From NCBI RefSeq assembly GCF_019803445.1, contig NZ_CP081844.1, positions 2,430,501-2,494,500 on the forward strand: a stretch of 64,000 nucleotides of DNA, given 5' to 3'. Of the stretch, positions 54,836 through 62,679 are shown piece by piece; position 1 is the stretch's first letter; each line of letters begins with the position of its first letter. The stretch comes from Caenibius sp. WL. GTDB lineage: Bacteria > Pseudomonadota > Alphaproteobacteria > Sphingomonadales > Sphingomonadaceae. The translations under genes were made by a program, and so were the position numbers. The notes under the pieces are model-generated. The model saw only the letters and a list, made by a program, of their open reading frames with translations, was not told the origin of the DNA and ran no database searches.

Positions 54836-57370
54836 TCAACGGCGCGAATTTTCGAACGCGTTCTTCGTTTTCAGGCTGGGCGCTTCGGCCCAGGGTTCCT
54901 CGGGCCAGCGATGCTTGGGATAGCGGCCTTTCATATCCTTGGCCACATCGCGCCAGCTTCCGCGCCAGAACCCGGGCAGGTCCCGTGTGGTCTGGATCGG
55001 CCGGCCGGCGGGGGAGGTCAGTTGCAACAGCAGCGGTGTGTGGCCCACCATCGGATGCCGGTCCAGCCCGAACAGCGCCTGCACCCGCACTTCCACCGCC
55101 GGGCCGCCTTCGTGCGCATAATCGATGGGGTGATGCGTGCCCGCCGGGCTGATGAATTCGCGCGGGGCGATCCGGTCCAGCTTCTGGCGGCTGTCCCAAT
55201 CCAGCCGGGCGAGCAGGGCATCGGTCAGCGCGCTTTTGGACAGCGCCAGATCGCGCCGCCCCGCGAGCAATGGAGCGAGCCATTCCTCCGCTTCCGCAAC
55301 CAGCATTCCCGCCGCCAGCGCATCGAGCCCGGCATAATGGGCTCGCGCCATCAGCGCGGGCGGCAGGAGTTCGGCCAGCCGGCCTTTCGCGGTTTCGAGC
55401 AGCAATGCGGCGACGGCGGCGGAATCCGGTTTCGGATCGGGCCCGCTGGCCAGCGTGATGGCGCCGAGCCTGCGTTCCAGCCGCGCTTCGACGCGCCCTT
55501 CGCTGTCGTTCCAGCGCAGAGTGGAGCGGCGCTCCATCATTCCGCCGAGCCAGCGGTCGACATCGTCCGCCGTCAGCGCCACGCCCGCCATGATTCGCGC
55601 GCCTTTGGCCTGCCCCTGAGCATCGCCGATCGCCAGCCATTCGCTGCTCGCCAGCGGCGATGCGGGATCGAGGATATAGCCTCGCCCTCCGGCTGAGAGC
55701 CACTGTTCGCCCGAAGCATCGCGGCGGCGCGCGACATTGTCCGGCAAGGCCATCGCCAGCAGAACGCCGAGCGGTGGAGCGCTGCCTTCGATAGGCGCAG
55801 GACGGACGGAATTTGGAGAGACCGGCCCGGGATTGGTGGTCAAGGAACTGGCGGGCTGGGACTGGGGATCGCTGCCCCCGCCCCGCTCGTCCTGAGCCTG
55901 TCGAAGGGCGCGCGCGCGCTTTGCCCAACTATCGGCCAGCTTGCGCGAAGCCTGCGCCCGTGCGGAGCGGTCGCCATCCCAACGGGCAAGGCGCTGGGCA
56001 AGGTCTTCCCCCCGCCCGCCGAGCCCACGTTCCTGCAACAGCAGCGCCAGCCGCGCCGCCTGCTCCGCCGCGCCGTGTTCAGCGCCGAACAGCACCATCG
56101 CCGCTTGCGCCGGGTCCATCGGCAGGGTGGCGATCTGCCGCCCACGCGGGGTGATCCGATTGTCTTCATCCAGCGCCCCCAAGGCGCGCAAGCGGGCCCG
56201 CGCGCCGGCAAGCGCCGCATCGGGCGGCGGATCGAGCCACGGCAGGCCCTGCGGATCACCCGCGCCCCATTGCGCCAGCGCCAGCGTGAGCGGGGCGAGA
56301 TCGACCGTCACGATCTCCGGCGGATCGAATTCGGGGCGGCCGGGATGCGCGGCTTCGGCCCACAGGCGATAGGCCACGCCCGGCGCCTGCCGCGCGGCGC
56401 GGCCCGCGCGCTGGGCGGCGGCGGCGCGGCTTGCCGTCACCGTCACCAGATGGCTGACGCCCGCCGCCAGATCGTATTCCGCCCGGCGCGACAGCCCGGC
56501 ATCGACCACCACCGAAACCCCGTCCAGCGTCAGCGAAGTTTCGGCAATCGCCGTCGCCAGCACGATCCGCCGCCGGCCTTGCGGATCACGGCGGATGGCG
56601 GCGCGCTGGCCCGCTGGTTCGATCTGGCCGTGGAGAGGCAGGATCGGCACATCGGGCAAGCGCGGGGTCAGCCGTTCCGCCGTTCGCTCGATCTCGCGCA
56701 CGCCGGGCAGGAACGCGAGGATATCGCCCTGCTCCTCCCGCCACGCGGTCAGCACAGCGCTCGCCATCGCGTCCTCGATGCGTTTTTCAGGCGACGCACC
56801 CAGCCAGCGGATCGCCAGCGGATAGGCCTGGCCTTCGCTTTCGATCGCCGGCGCCCCGTCGCCCAGCAAGCGGGCGAAGCGCGCGCCATCGATCGTGGCC
56901 GACATCACGCAGATGCGCAGATCTTCCCGCAGGATCGCCTGGCTTTCGAGCGCGAGCGCCAGCCCCAGATCGCTGTCGAGATGGCGTTCATGCGCTTCGT
57001 CGAACAGCACGGCGCTCACGCCGGTCAATTCGGGATCGTCACAAATCCGCGCGACGAAAATCGCTTCCGTCACCACCAGAATGCGGGTTCCTGCCGAGCG
57101 TTTGCTATCCAGGCGGGTGAGATAACCGACCGTTTCGCCCGGCTTTTCGCCCAACAGTTCGGCCATCCGCTCCGCCGCCGCGCGCGCGGCCACGCGGCGC
57201 GGAGACAGCAGGATGATCGTGCCGGTGCACCATTCCTCTCCCAGCAGCGCCGGGGCCACCGTCGTCGTCTTGCCAGCGCCGGGCGGCGCGATCAGCACCG
57301 CCGAGGATCGCCCGCGCAAGGCGGCGAGCAGATCGGGCAGAACGGCGTGGATGGGCAAGGCCGAACTCAT
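54836..57370 (-). CDS. hrpB: ATP-dependent helicase HrpB
   Basis: 844 residues of DEAH-box type: Walker A APPGAGKTT, DEAH in LFDEAHERH, motif III MSATIDG, motif VI QRAGRAARQAPG, then the HrpB C-terminal region ending GRYPKHRWPEEPW. Function in RNA metabolism is not well known. An insertion of about 35-40 residues (ALRQAQDERGG and following) interrupts the region before the conserved PPLGVLLAMALP block; it is encoded partly by a copy of the sphingomonad dispersed repeat at 55885. The alternating sequence remains in frame. Confidence 0.93.
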   Translation of the reverse strand: MSSALPIHAVLPDLLAALRGRSSAVLIAPPGAGKTTTVAPALLGEEWCTGTIILLSPRRVAARAAAERMAELLGEKPGETVGYLTRLDSKRSAGTRILVVTEAIFVARICDDPELTGVSAVLFDEAHERHLDSDLGLALALESQAILREDLRICVMSATIDGARFARLLGDGAPAIESEGQAYPLAIRWLGASPEKRIEDAMASAVLTAWREEQGDILAFLPGVREIERTAERLTPRLPDVPILPLHGQIEPAGQRAAIRRDPQGRRRIVLATAIAETSLTLDGVSVVVDAGLSRRAEYDLAAGVSHLVTVTASRAAAAQRAGRAARQAPGVAYRLWAEAAHPGRPEFDPPEIVTVDLAPLTLALAQWGAGDPQGLPWLDPPPDAALAGARARLRALGALDEDNRITPRGRQIATLPMDPAQAAMVLFGAEHGAAEQAARLALLLQERGLGGRGEDLAQRLARWDGDRSARAQASRKLADSWAKRARALRQAQDERGGGSDPQSQPASSLTTNPGPVSPNSVRPAPIEGSAPPLGVLLAMALPDNVARRRDASGEQWLSAGGRGYILDPASPLASSEWLAIGDAQGQAKGARIMAGVALTADDVDRWLGGMMERRSTLRWNDSEGRVEARLERRLGAITLASGPDPKPDSAAVAALLLETAKGRLAELLPPALMARAHYAGLDALAAGMLVAEAEEWLAPLLAGRRDLALSKSALTDALLARLDWDSRQKLDRIAPREFISPAGTHHPIDYAHEGGPAVEVRVQALFGLDRHPMVGHTPLLLQLTSPAGRPIQTTRDLPGFWRGSWRDVAKDMKGRYPKHRWPEEPWAEAPSLKTKNAFENSRR
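55885..55908 (+). repeat. Dispersed repeat copy inside hrpB
   Basis: The sequence GCTCGTCCTGAGCCTGTCGA then AGGG lies inside the helicase gene and reads LRQAQDER on the coding strand. It shares the CTGAGCCTGTCGAAG core with copies at 57382 and 57446 and a half copy at 9012. Confidence 0.7.
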
Positions 57371-57381
57371 CGCCTCATATT

Positions 57382-57473
57382 CCGTTCGTGCTGAGCCTGT
57401 CGAAGCACCGTTCTTTCCTTCGATGCAGGGCTGAAGCGCAGGAATGGCCCTTCGACAAGCTCAGGGCGAACGG
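57382..57473. repeat. Inverted pair of the GAGCCTGTCGAAG repeat
   Basis: CCGTTCGTGCTGAGCCTGTC (57382 onward) and the reverse complement CCGTTCGCCCTGAGCTTGTC (57473 backward) are arms of about 27 bases with four or five mismatches, separated by roughly 36 bases. The pair fills the gap between hrpB and the polyprenyl synthase gene, where a large hairpin could stop or protect transcripts. Confidence 0.75.
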
Positions 57474-57482
57474 CCTTGGGGA

Positions 57483-58493
57483 TCAATATCCCCGGCTGAC
57501 GGCGAATTGCGCCGCTTCGGCCATGGCCGCGCGGGCCTTGCTGTCGGGGAAAATCGACAGCGCATCGATGGCCCGTTCGACGAAATGGCGCGCGCGCTGG
57601 CGCGTGGCGTTCACGGCATCATGCCTGCGGATCAGTTCGATCGCATGAGCAAGATCTTCATCCTCGTTGCGGAAACCGGCGATGGCTTCCTGCCAGAACC
57701 GGCGTTCTTCCTCATTCCCGCGAGCATAGGCGAGAATCACCGGCAGCGTCATCTTGCCTTCGCGGAAATCGTCGCCGCGTTCCTTGCCCATTTCGGCGGC
57801 ATCGGAATCATAATCGATCGCATCGTCGACCAATTGGAAGGCAATGCCGAGATTTCGCCCGTAATCGTCCAGCGCCCGCTCTTCCGCCTCGTCCCGTTCA
57901 GCGACCACCGCCGCAATCCGGCTGGCAGCGGCGAACAGAGCGGCGGTCTTCGCGCCGATAATGCCGAGATAGCGTTCCTCGCTCGTCTCGATCACGCGCT
58001 GCGCGGTCAACTGGTCGACTTCGCCCTGCGCGATGACAGCCGAAGCGCTGGACAGGATTTTCAGCACTTTGAGGCTGCCATCCTCCACCATCAGTTCGAA
58101 AGCGCGGGAAAACAGGAAATCGCCGACCAGCACCGTGGCCGGATTGCCGAACACCAGATTGGCCGCTTCCTTGCCCCGGCGCGTTTCCGAACCGTCCACC
58201 ACATCGTCGTGCAGCAGGGTCGCGGTATGGATGAATTCCACCGCCGCCGCCAGCTTGTGATGGCGCGTGCCCTGATACCCCACCAGGTCCGCCCCGGCGA
58301 GTGTCAGCATCGGGCGCATACGCTTGCCGCCACCCGAAATCAGATGGCCGGCCAGCGCCGGAATCAGCGGAATTTCGCTTTGCATCCGATCGAGAATCAC
58401 CGTGTTCACCGCGTTCATCGCAGTGGCGGTCAGCGACAGGATCGGAGCCAGCGACGGCTCTTTGCGTGGCAGGGGGACAACCTCGGCGCTCAT
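57483..58493 (-). CDS. Trans-polyprenyl diphosphate synthase (ubiquinone side chain)
   Basis: 336 residues with both Asp-rich motifs: LLHDDVVDGSETRRG and QLVDDAIDYDSD. GGGKRMRPMLTL near the N-terminus and residues around are typical for octaprenyl or decaprenyl synthases (IspB/DdsA); the chain length cannot be told by eye, though sphingomonads make Q10. It uses isoprenoid units from the Dxr path. Divergent from chorismate mutase with 65 bases between. Confidence 0.9.
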   Translation of the reverse strand: MSAEVVPLPRKEPSLAPILSLTATAMNAVNTVILDRMQSEIPLIPALAGHLISGGGKRMRPMLTLAGADLVGYQGTRHHKLAAAVEFIHTATLLHDDVVDGSETRRGKEAANLVFGNPATVLVGDFLFSRAFELMVEDGSLKVLKILSSASAVIAQGEVDQLTAQRVIETSEERYLGIIGAKTAALFAAASRIAAVVAERDEAEERALDDYGRNLGIAFQLVDDAIDYDSDAAEMGKERGDDFREGKMTLPVILAYARGNEEERRFWQEAIAGFRNEDEDLAHAIELIRRHDAVNATRQRARHFVERAIDALSIFPDSKARAAMAEAAQFAVSRGY

Positions 58494-58558
58494 TCTCCGC
58501 GCCATGGGACGGATGGCAGCGCTTGGCAAGCATGGATTGCGGCTGTAGCTAGCCAGCC

Positions 58559-58858
58559 ATGACTCAGACGCCAGCAGAAGACCCCGTCCTTGCCGCATAC
58601 CGCAAGAGCATCGACAATATCGATGCCGCGCTGATTCACATGCTGGCGGAGCGGTTCCGCATCACCAAGGCCGTCGGCGAACACAAGGCCAAGACCGCTC
58701 TGCCCGCCGCCGATCCGGGGCGCGAACAGCGGCAGGTGGAACGTCTGCGCAAGCTGGCGGAAGATGCCGATCTCGATCCGGAATTCAGCGAGAAATTCCT
58801 CCGCTTCATCATCGATGAAGTGATCCGCCATCACGAACGCGCCAAAGCGGAACAGTAA
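58559..58858 (+). CDS. Chorismate mutase (AroQ type)
   Basis: 99 residues, all helical: SIDNIDAALIHMLAERFRITKAV and KAKTALPAADPGREQRQVERL. Arg and Lys residues that bind chorismate, and the Glu in the second helix region, fit the AroQ-alpha class. It converts chorismate to prephenate on the route to Phe and Tyr. It stands alone rather than fused to prephenate dehydratase. Confidence 0.9.
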   Translation: MTQTPAEDPVLAAYRKSIDNIDAALIHMLAERFRITKAVGEHKAKTALPAADPGREQRQVERLRKLAEDADLDPEFSEKFLRFIIDEVIRHHERAKAEQ

Positions 58859-58897
58859 ACCGCCTGCCCAGCCCGGCACCGCGCAGCGCGGGACAAA

Positions 58898-60277
58898 TCA
58901 CACCGCCGCGCGCGGCAGCCGGACGATGACCATCAGCCCGCCGAGATCCTCGCTCTCGCCAAGCTTCACGCTGCCGCCGTAGATTTCCACCACATCGCGC
59001 ACGATGGCGAGGCCGAGGCCGGTGCCCGGCTTGCCCGTGTCCAGCCGCGCGCCGCGATCGAATATCCGCGTCCGTTCCGCGTCCGGGATGCCTGCCCCAT
59101 CATCTTCGACCAGCACGGTGCACAGCGCCCCGCCCGGTTCGGCATCGACTGTCACGAACACGCTGCCGCCGCCGTATTTGGCCGCGTTTTCGAGCAGATT
59201 GCCGAGAATTTCGTCCAGATCCTGCCGTTCCAGGGACACCATGGCCTGGCGATTGCCTGCCACATCGAAGCGGCATTCCTCGTACAGGCGCGCCACCGCC
59301 CGTTCCACGCCGGCGACGCTATCCCATACGTTGGCCCGCGCCTGCCCCGCCGCCCGGCGGCCCACGGCCCGCGCCCGCGCGAGATGGTGATCGATCTGGC
59401 GGCGCATGACATTGGTTTCGCGCAGCACCGTTTCGGCCAGATCGGGCGCATGGGCGCTGGCGGCGTTGGTCACCACCGTCAACGGCGTTTTCAGCGCGTG
59501 GGCGAGATTGCCCGCATGGGTGCGCGCTTCTTCCGCCTGCCGCTCGGTATGCGCCAGCAGAGCGTTCAGTTCGTCCACCATCGGCTGCACTTCCAGCGGC
59601 AGCGGATCGGTGACGCGGTTGGTCCCCGTGGCGCGGATATGCTGGATCGCCAGACGCACCCGGCGCAGCGGCACCAGCCCATAGAAGGTCTGCAACATGG
59701 CGAGGACGAACAGCCCCAGCCCGAGCACGACAAAGCTCCATACGAGGATCGAGCGGACCTGTCTGATCTGCAGGTCCAGCTCGTCCCGCGCGGCCGCGAC
59801 AGTAAACCACCACCGCGTATCGCTGCCGGGCAGAACGATCGAACGCTCGATCACGCGCAGGGGTTCGCCGGCAAACTGGTTGCTGTTGTAGAACAGGACA
59901 TCGTGCCCGGCGGGCCCCCTGCCCACTTTCAGGCTGCGATCCCACAGCGAGCGCGAAGGGAAATCCTCGTGCCCCTTGCCGCTGATCTGCCAGTAAAGCC
60001 CGCTGTTGGGTTCGAGGAAGCGCTGGTCGCCCAGCGGGCGATTGAAGAACACTTCGCCATCGGGGCCGATTTCTGCCGCACCGATCATCGCGGTGAGCAT
60101 ATATTCGAGCTGTTCGTCGAAATTCTTCTCGATCAGGCCCGCCAGCGTGCGGTCGAGCGCGACGCCGCCGAGCAGCAGGAGAATGGAAATCCACCCCGCC
60201 GCGATCAGCATCATGCGCCGCGACAGGCTGCCCGTATGGCGTTCCCGGCGCGGGGCGGGCACAGCGCCGTCTTCCAC
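58898..60277 (-). CDS. Sensor histidine kinase (PhoQ-like)
   Basis: About 459 residues from a GTG at 60277: a transmembrane helix (MMLIAAGWISILLLLGG), a periplasmic sensor domain, a second helix around SILVWSFVVLGLGLFVLAML, HAMP, the phospho-acceptor box GNLAHALKTPLTVV, and the ATPase part with NLLENAAKYGGG (N box), DDGAGIPD (G1) and GTGLGLAIVRDV (G2). It pairs with the regulator upstream. The frame is open to 60409, which would overlap that gene by 74 bases; the true start is uncertain. Confidence 0.92.
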   Translation of the reverse strand: MEDGAVPAPRRERHTGSLSRRMMLIAAGWISILLLLGGVALDRTLAGLIEKNFDEQLEYMLTAMIGAAEIGPDGEVFFNRPLGDQRFLEPNSGLYWQISGKGHEDFPSRSLWDRSLKVGRGPAGHDVLFYNSNQFAGEPLRVIERSIVLPGSDTRWWFTVAAARDELDLQIRQVRSILVWSFVVLGLGLFVLAMLQTFYGLVPLRRVRLAIQHIRATGTNRVTDPLPLEVQPMVDELNALLAHTERQAEEARTHAGNLAHALKTPLTVVTNAASAHAPDLAETVLRETNVMRRQIDHHLARARAVGRRAAGQARANVWDSVAGVERAVARLYEECRFDVAGNRQAMVSLERQDLDEILGNLLENAAKYGGGSVFVTVDAEPGGALCTVLVEDDGAGIPDAERTRIFDRGARLDTGKPGTGLGLAIVRDVVEIYGGSVKLGESEDLGGLMVIVRLPRAAV

Positions 60278-60335
60278 ACCGGGCTCTGCCGGGGGATGAT
60301 CCCCCGTGCGCCCGGTGCCGGCTACACGCCCGGTA

Positions 60336-61013
60336 TCAGGCGCGGGGCGTTTCGGCGGGGTCGTCGAGACTGTATCCAAGGCCACGGATCGTTGTGATGA
60401 CATCGGCACCCAGCTTCTTGCGGATGCGCGTGACGAAGACCTCGATCGTGTTCGAATCGCGGTCGAAATCCTGATCGTAAATATGTTCGATCAGTTCGGT
60501 GCGGCTGACCACTTTGCCCTTGTGGTGCATCAGGTAGGACAGCAGCTTGTATTCCTGCGCGGTCAGCTTCACCGGCTCGCCCGCCAGTGTCACCCGGCCC
60601 GAGCGGGTATCCAGCCGGACATCGCCCGCCGTCAATTCCGAGGAGGTGTTGCCCGAAGCGCGGCGGATCAGCGCGCGCAGGCGGGCGATCAGTTCTTCGG
60701 TCTGGAACGGCTTGGCAAGGTAATCGTCCGCCCCGGCATCGAGCCCGGCGACCTTGTCCGACCAGCTATCGCGCGCGGTCAGCACCAAAACGGGGAAACT
60801 GCGCCCTTCGCGGCGCCACATGCCCAGTACGGTCAGCCCGTCGATCTCCGGCAGGCCGAGATCGAGAATCACCGCATCGTAATCCTCGGACGCGCCGAGA
60901 AAGTGGCCATCTTCACCATCGGTGGACAAGTCGACGGCATAACCGTTCTGTTCCAGCGTCGATTTGAGCTGCTGGCCCAGCGTGGGTTCGTCCTCGACAA
61001 TCAGGATGCGCAT
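60336..61013 (-). CDS. OmpR/PhoP-family response regulator
   Basis: 225 residues: receiver domain with acidic pocket (LIVEDEP), phospho-Asp in VILDLGLPEIDG, switch residues in VLTARD and PFQTEEL, and a winged-helix DNA-binding domain (TAQEYKLLSYLMHHKGKVVS, VTRIRKKLG). It precedes the kinase gene, and a PepSY protein gene lies 125 bases upstream in the same direction. Confidence 0.95.
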   Translation of the reverse strand: MRILIVEDEPTLGQQLKSTLEQNGYAVDLSTDGEDGHFLGASEDYDAVILDLGLPEIDGLTVLGMWRREGRSFPVLVLTARDSWSDKVAGLDAGADDYLAKPFQTEELIARLRALIRRASGNTSSELTAGDVRLDTRSGRVTLAGEPVKLTAQEYKLLSYLMHHKGKVVSRTELIEHIYDQDFDRDSNTIEVFVTRIRKKLGADVITTIRGLGYSLDDPAETPRA

Positions 61014-61138
61014 GCCTCAACCCTCATCTGCAAGTTGCGATTTTTCAAGTGGGACCTGGGACACAAGCCGTCAAGCGGCCTGTCGCGATCCTGCACAGCC
61101 GCAGCGGGCAGGACAGGGCCGGACGCACCGCCCCTGCG

Positions 61139-61456
61139 TCAGTTCGACCGCCTGATAACGCGGCCCGAACGGGCATCGATATCGACGAAGACCACCCGCC
61201 CATCGCGGATGAACTTGAGCCGGTAGGCCATGGCGCCCGCATCGTATTCTGGGCCGAGGTACTGCATCCCGCGCATTTGCGGCAGCACCATGCCTTCGAT
61301 ATCCCGCAAGGGCCGGACGTTGCCCGCTTTCATTTCCCGTCGGACCTGCCCCTGATCGTCATGATCCTGGGCATGGGCCGCGGCAGCCGCCAGCGGGGCG
61401 AGCGATACGGTGCAAGCCGCTGCACCGGAGAGGACAAGGACGATAGCCTTTCGCAT
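61139..61456 (-). CDS. PepSY domain periplasmic protein
   Basis: 105 residues: signal peptide ending AHAQ, then a short linker and a PepSY fold with GAMAYRLKFIRDGRVVFVDIDARSG. PepSY proteins often inhibit proteases or act beside two-component systems. The position before the response regulator suggests a role in the same signal path. The ATG at 61456 gives MRKAIVLVLSG; the longer frame adds eight residues. Confidence 0.85.
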   Translation of the reverse strand: MRKAIVLVLSGAAACTVSLAPLAAAAAHAQDHDDQGQVRREMKAGNVRPLRDIEGMVLPQMRGMQYLGPEYDAGAMAYRLKFIRDGRVVFVDIDARSGRVIRRSN

Positions 61457-61547
61457 AACGTCCTTGTGCCTATCTCCCAAGGCTTGAACAAGTTGTGAAT
61501 GATACCAGCGGTACTCATTCAGAAATGTTTGCCCGCTTTATTCGGTA

Positions 61548-62267
61548 TCAGCGCACCATTTCATATTTCACCGTTACCATGACCGAAGTGCCGACAAGAC
61601 CCGGCTCGACCGGGGTCGGCGCGGCGGCGGCCTGAGCATCGAATGCGGCAGTCTTCGCCAGCATCGGCATCGGCCGCGATTGGCCAACCGTTTCGTTTAT
61701 TTCGAGCAGGCGGATATCGCTGTATCCGGCCATCCGCGCGTAATCGAGCGCCTGTGCGCGGGCGGTTTCCATCGCTGCCTTGCGCGCCTGATCCTTCGCG
61801 GGCTTGTCGTTGTCGATCGCGAAATTGGGCCCGTTGAGATCGGTCGCGCCCGCCGCCACCAGCGCATCGAGCACCGGCCCGGCCTTGTTGACGTCGCGAA
61901 GGGTGATGTTGACGGTGTTCGATGCGCGATAGCCACGGAACACCTGTTTCTGCTGGCGCTGGTCATAATCGTACTGCGCATTGAGATTGATTCCCGCCGT
62001 CTGCACATCGTCCTTGGCGATACCCAGTGCGCGAATCCTGGCGATCACGCTATCCATCGCCTTGGCATTCTGCTGCATGGCGGCCACCGCAGTGGGCGCA
62101 TCGGTGGAAACCCCGGCGCCGACCGTGACGATATCCGGCCGCCCCTTTACGGTTTCGCTGACGCCCAGCTCGATCACCGGCCCCTTGGCCGCGATCTGCA
62201 CTTCGGCGGCCATCGCCGGTGAGACAAAGGCCGTGGCGGCCAGAAGCGGCAAAGCATAACGGATCAT
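61548..62267 (-). CDS. SIMPL domain (DUF541) protein
   Basis: 239 residues: signal peptide (MIRYALPLLAATAFVSPAMA), then a SIMPL/DUF541 domain with VSETVKGRPDIVTVGAGV, AMDSVIARIRALGIAKDDVQT and NTVNITLRD, ending with VMVTVKYEMVR. Related to YggE/BP26, which form periplasmic rings; the role is not settled. The frame is open to 62432 without support. Confidence 0.9.
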   Translation of the reverse strand: MIRYALPLLAATAFVSPAMAAEVQIAAKGPVIELGVSETVKGRPDIVTVGAGVSTDAPTAVAAMQQNAKAMDSVIARIRALGIAKDDVQTAGINLNAQYDYDQRQQKQVFRGYRASNTVNITLRDVNKAGPVLDALVAAGATDLNGPNFAIDNDKPAKDQARKAAMETARAQALDYARMAGYSDIRLLEINETVGQSRPMPMLAKTAAFDAQAAAAPTPVEPGLVGTSVMVTVKYEMVR

Positions 62268-62528
62268 CACAATACTCCCTGTGTGGCGCAGCCCCGCTGC
62301 GAATAAGGATAGGTACGCATCGGCAAGCAGTGCAGTTCCCACGCCGAGCCGTGCGTGCCGGATAGGCATGCCCAGATTAACGCAGGCAAGATGGAAAACC
62401 CGCAATTCGTTCAGCCAGGTTAACGGCTGCACGGCACTGGCGGCCGCGCGCTATTGGGCCTTCGCGCTCACGCACCCGTCATGCAGCATCCATTCGCCCC
62501 ACAAACCATCGGATGAATCGGCGAGATG

Positions 62529-62552
62529 GACCCCGAAACAAGTTCGGGGTGA
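62529..62552. repeat. CCCCGAA hairpin repeat
   Basis: GGACCCCGAAACAAGTTCGGG then GTGAC: inverted arms CCCCGAA and TTCGGGG around ACAAG. Such hairpins with the flanking GGTGACG are widespread between genes in sphingomonads. A single copy is seen here. Confidence 0.5.
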
Positions 62553-62569
62553 CGAAGGGCGAATTGTCG

Positions 62570-62604
62570 GCGCAAAAAACCGGTTCCCACTTTTTCGCGC
62601 GATG
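62570..62604 (+). repeat. CCGGTTCCCACTTTTT repeat, copy 1 of a tandem pair
   Basis: GCGCAAAAAACCGGTTCCCA then CTTTTTCGCGCGATGC. It is nearly identical to the copy at 62630, and close to the copy at 16331. Confidence 0.8.
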
Positions 62605-62629
62605 CGAAGTCCCCCTCATCGCATCGCTA

Positions 62630-62664
62630 GCGCAAAAACCGGTTCCCACTTTTTCGCGCGATGC
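62630..62664 (+). repeat. CCGGTTCCCACTTTTT repeat, copy 2 of a tandem pair
   Basis: Second copy exactly 60 bases downstream of the first. It ends 15 bases before the ABC-F start and probably forms part of its leader. Confidence 0.8.
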
Positions 62665-62679
62665 TCTATGGGGCCCGGC

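Larger units (their letters stand above)
62268..62679. other. Repeat-rich intergenic region before the ABC-F gene
   Basis: 412 bases with no supported gene. It should hold the SIMPL gene promoter on the left; the right half contains one GC-hairpin repeat and two copies of the CCGGTTCCCACTTTTT repeat, listed separately. Confidence 0.6.

Noticed and set aside
62529-62664. CRISPR array
   Set aside because: Only two repeat copies with one short gap and no cas genes; the copies belong to a dispersed repeat family found elsewhere in the window.
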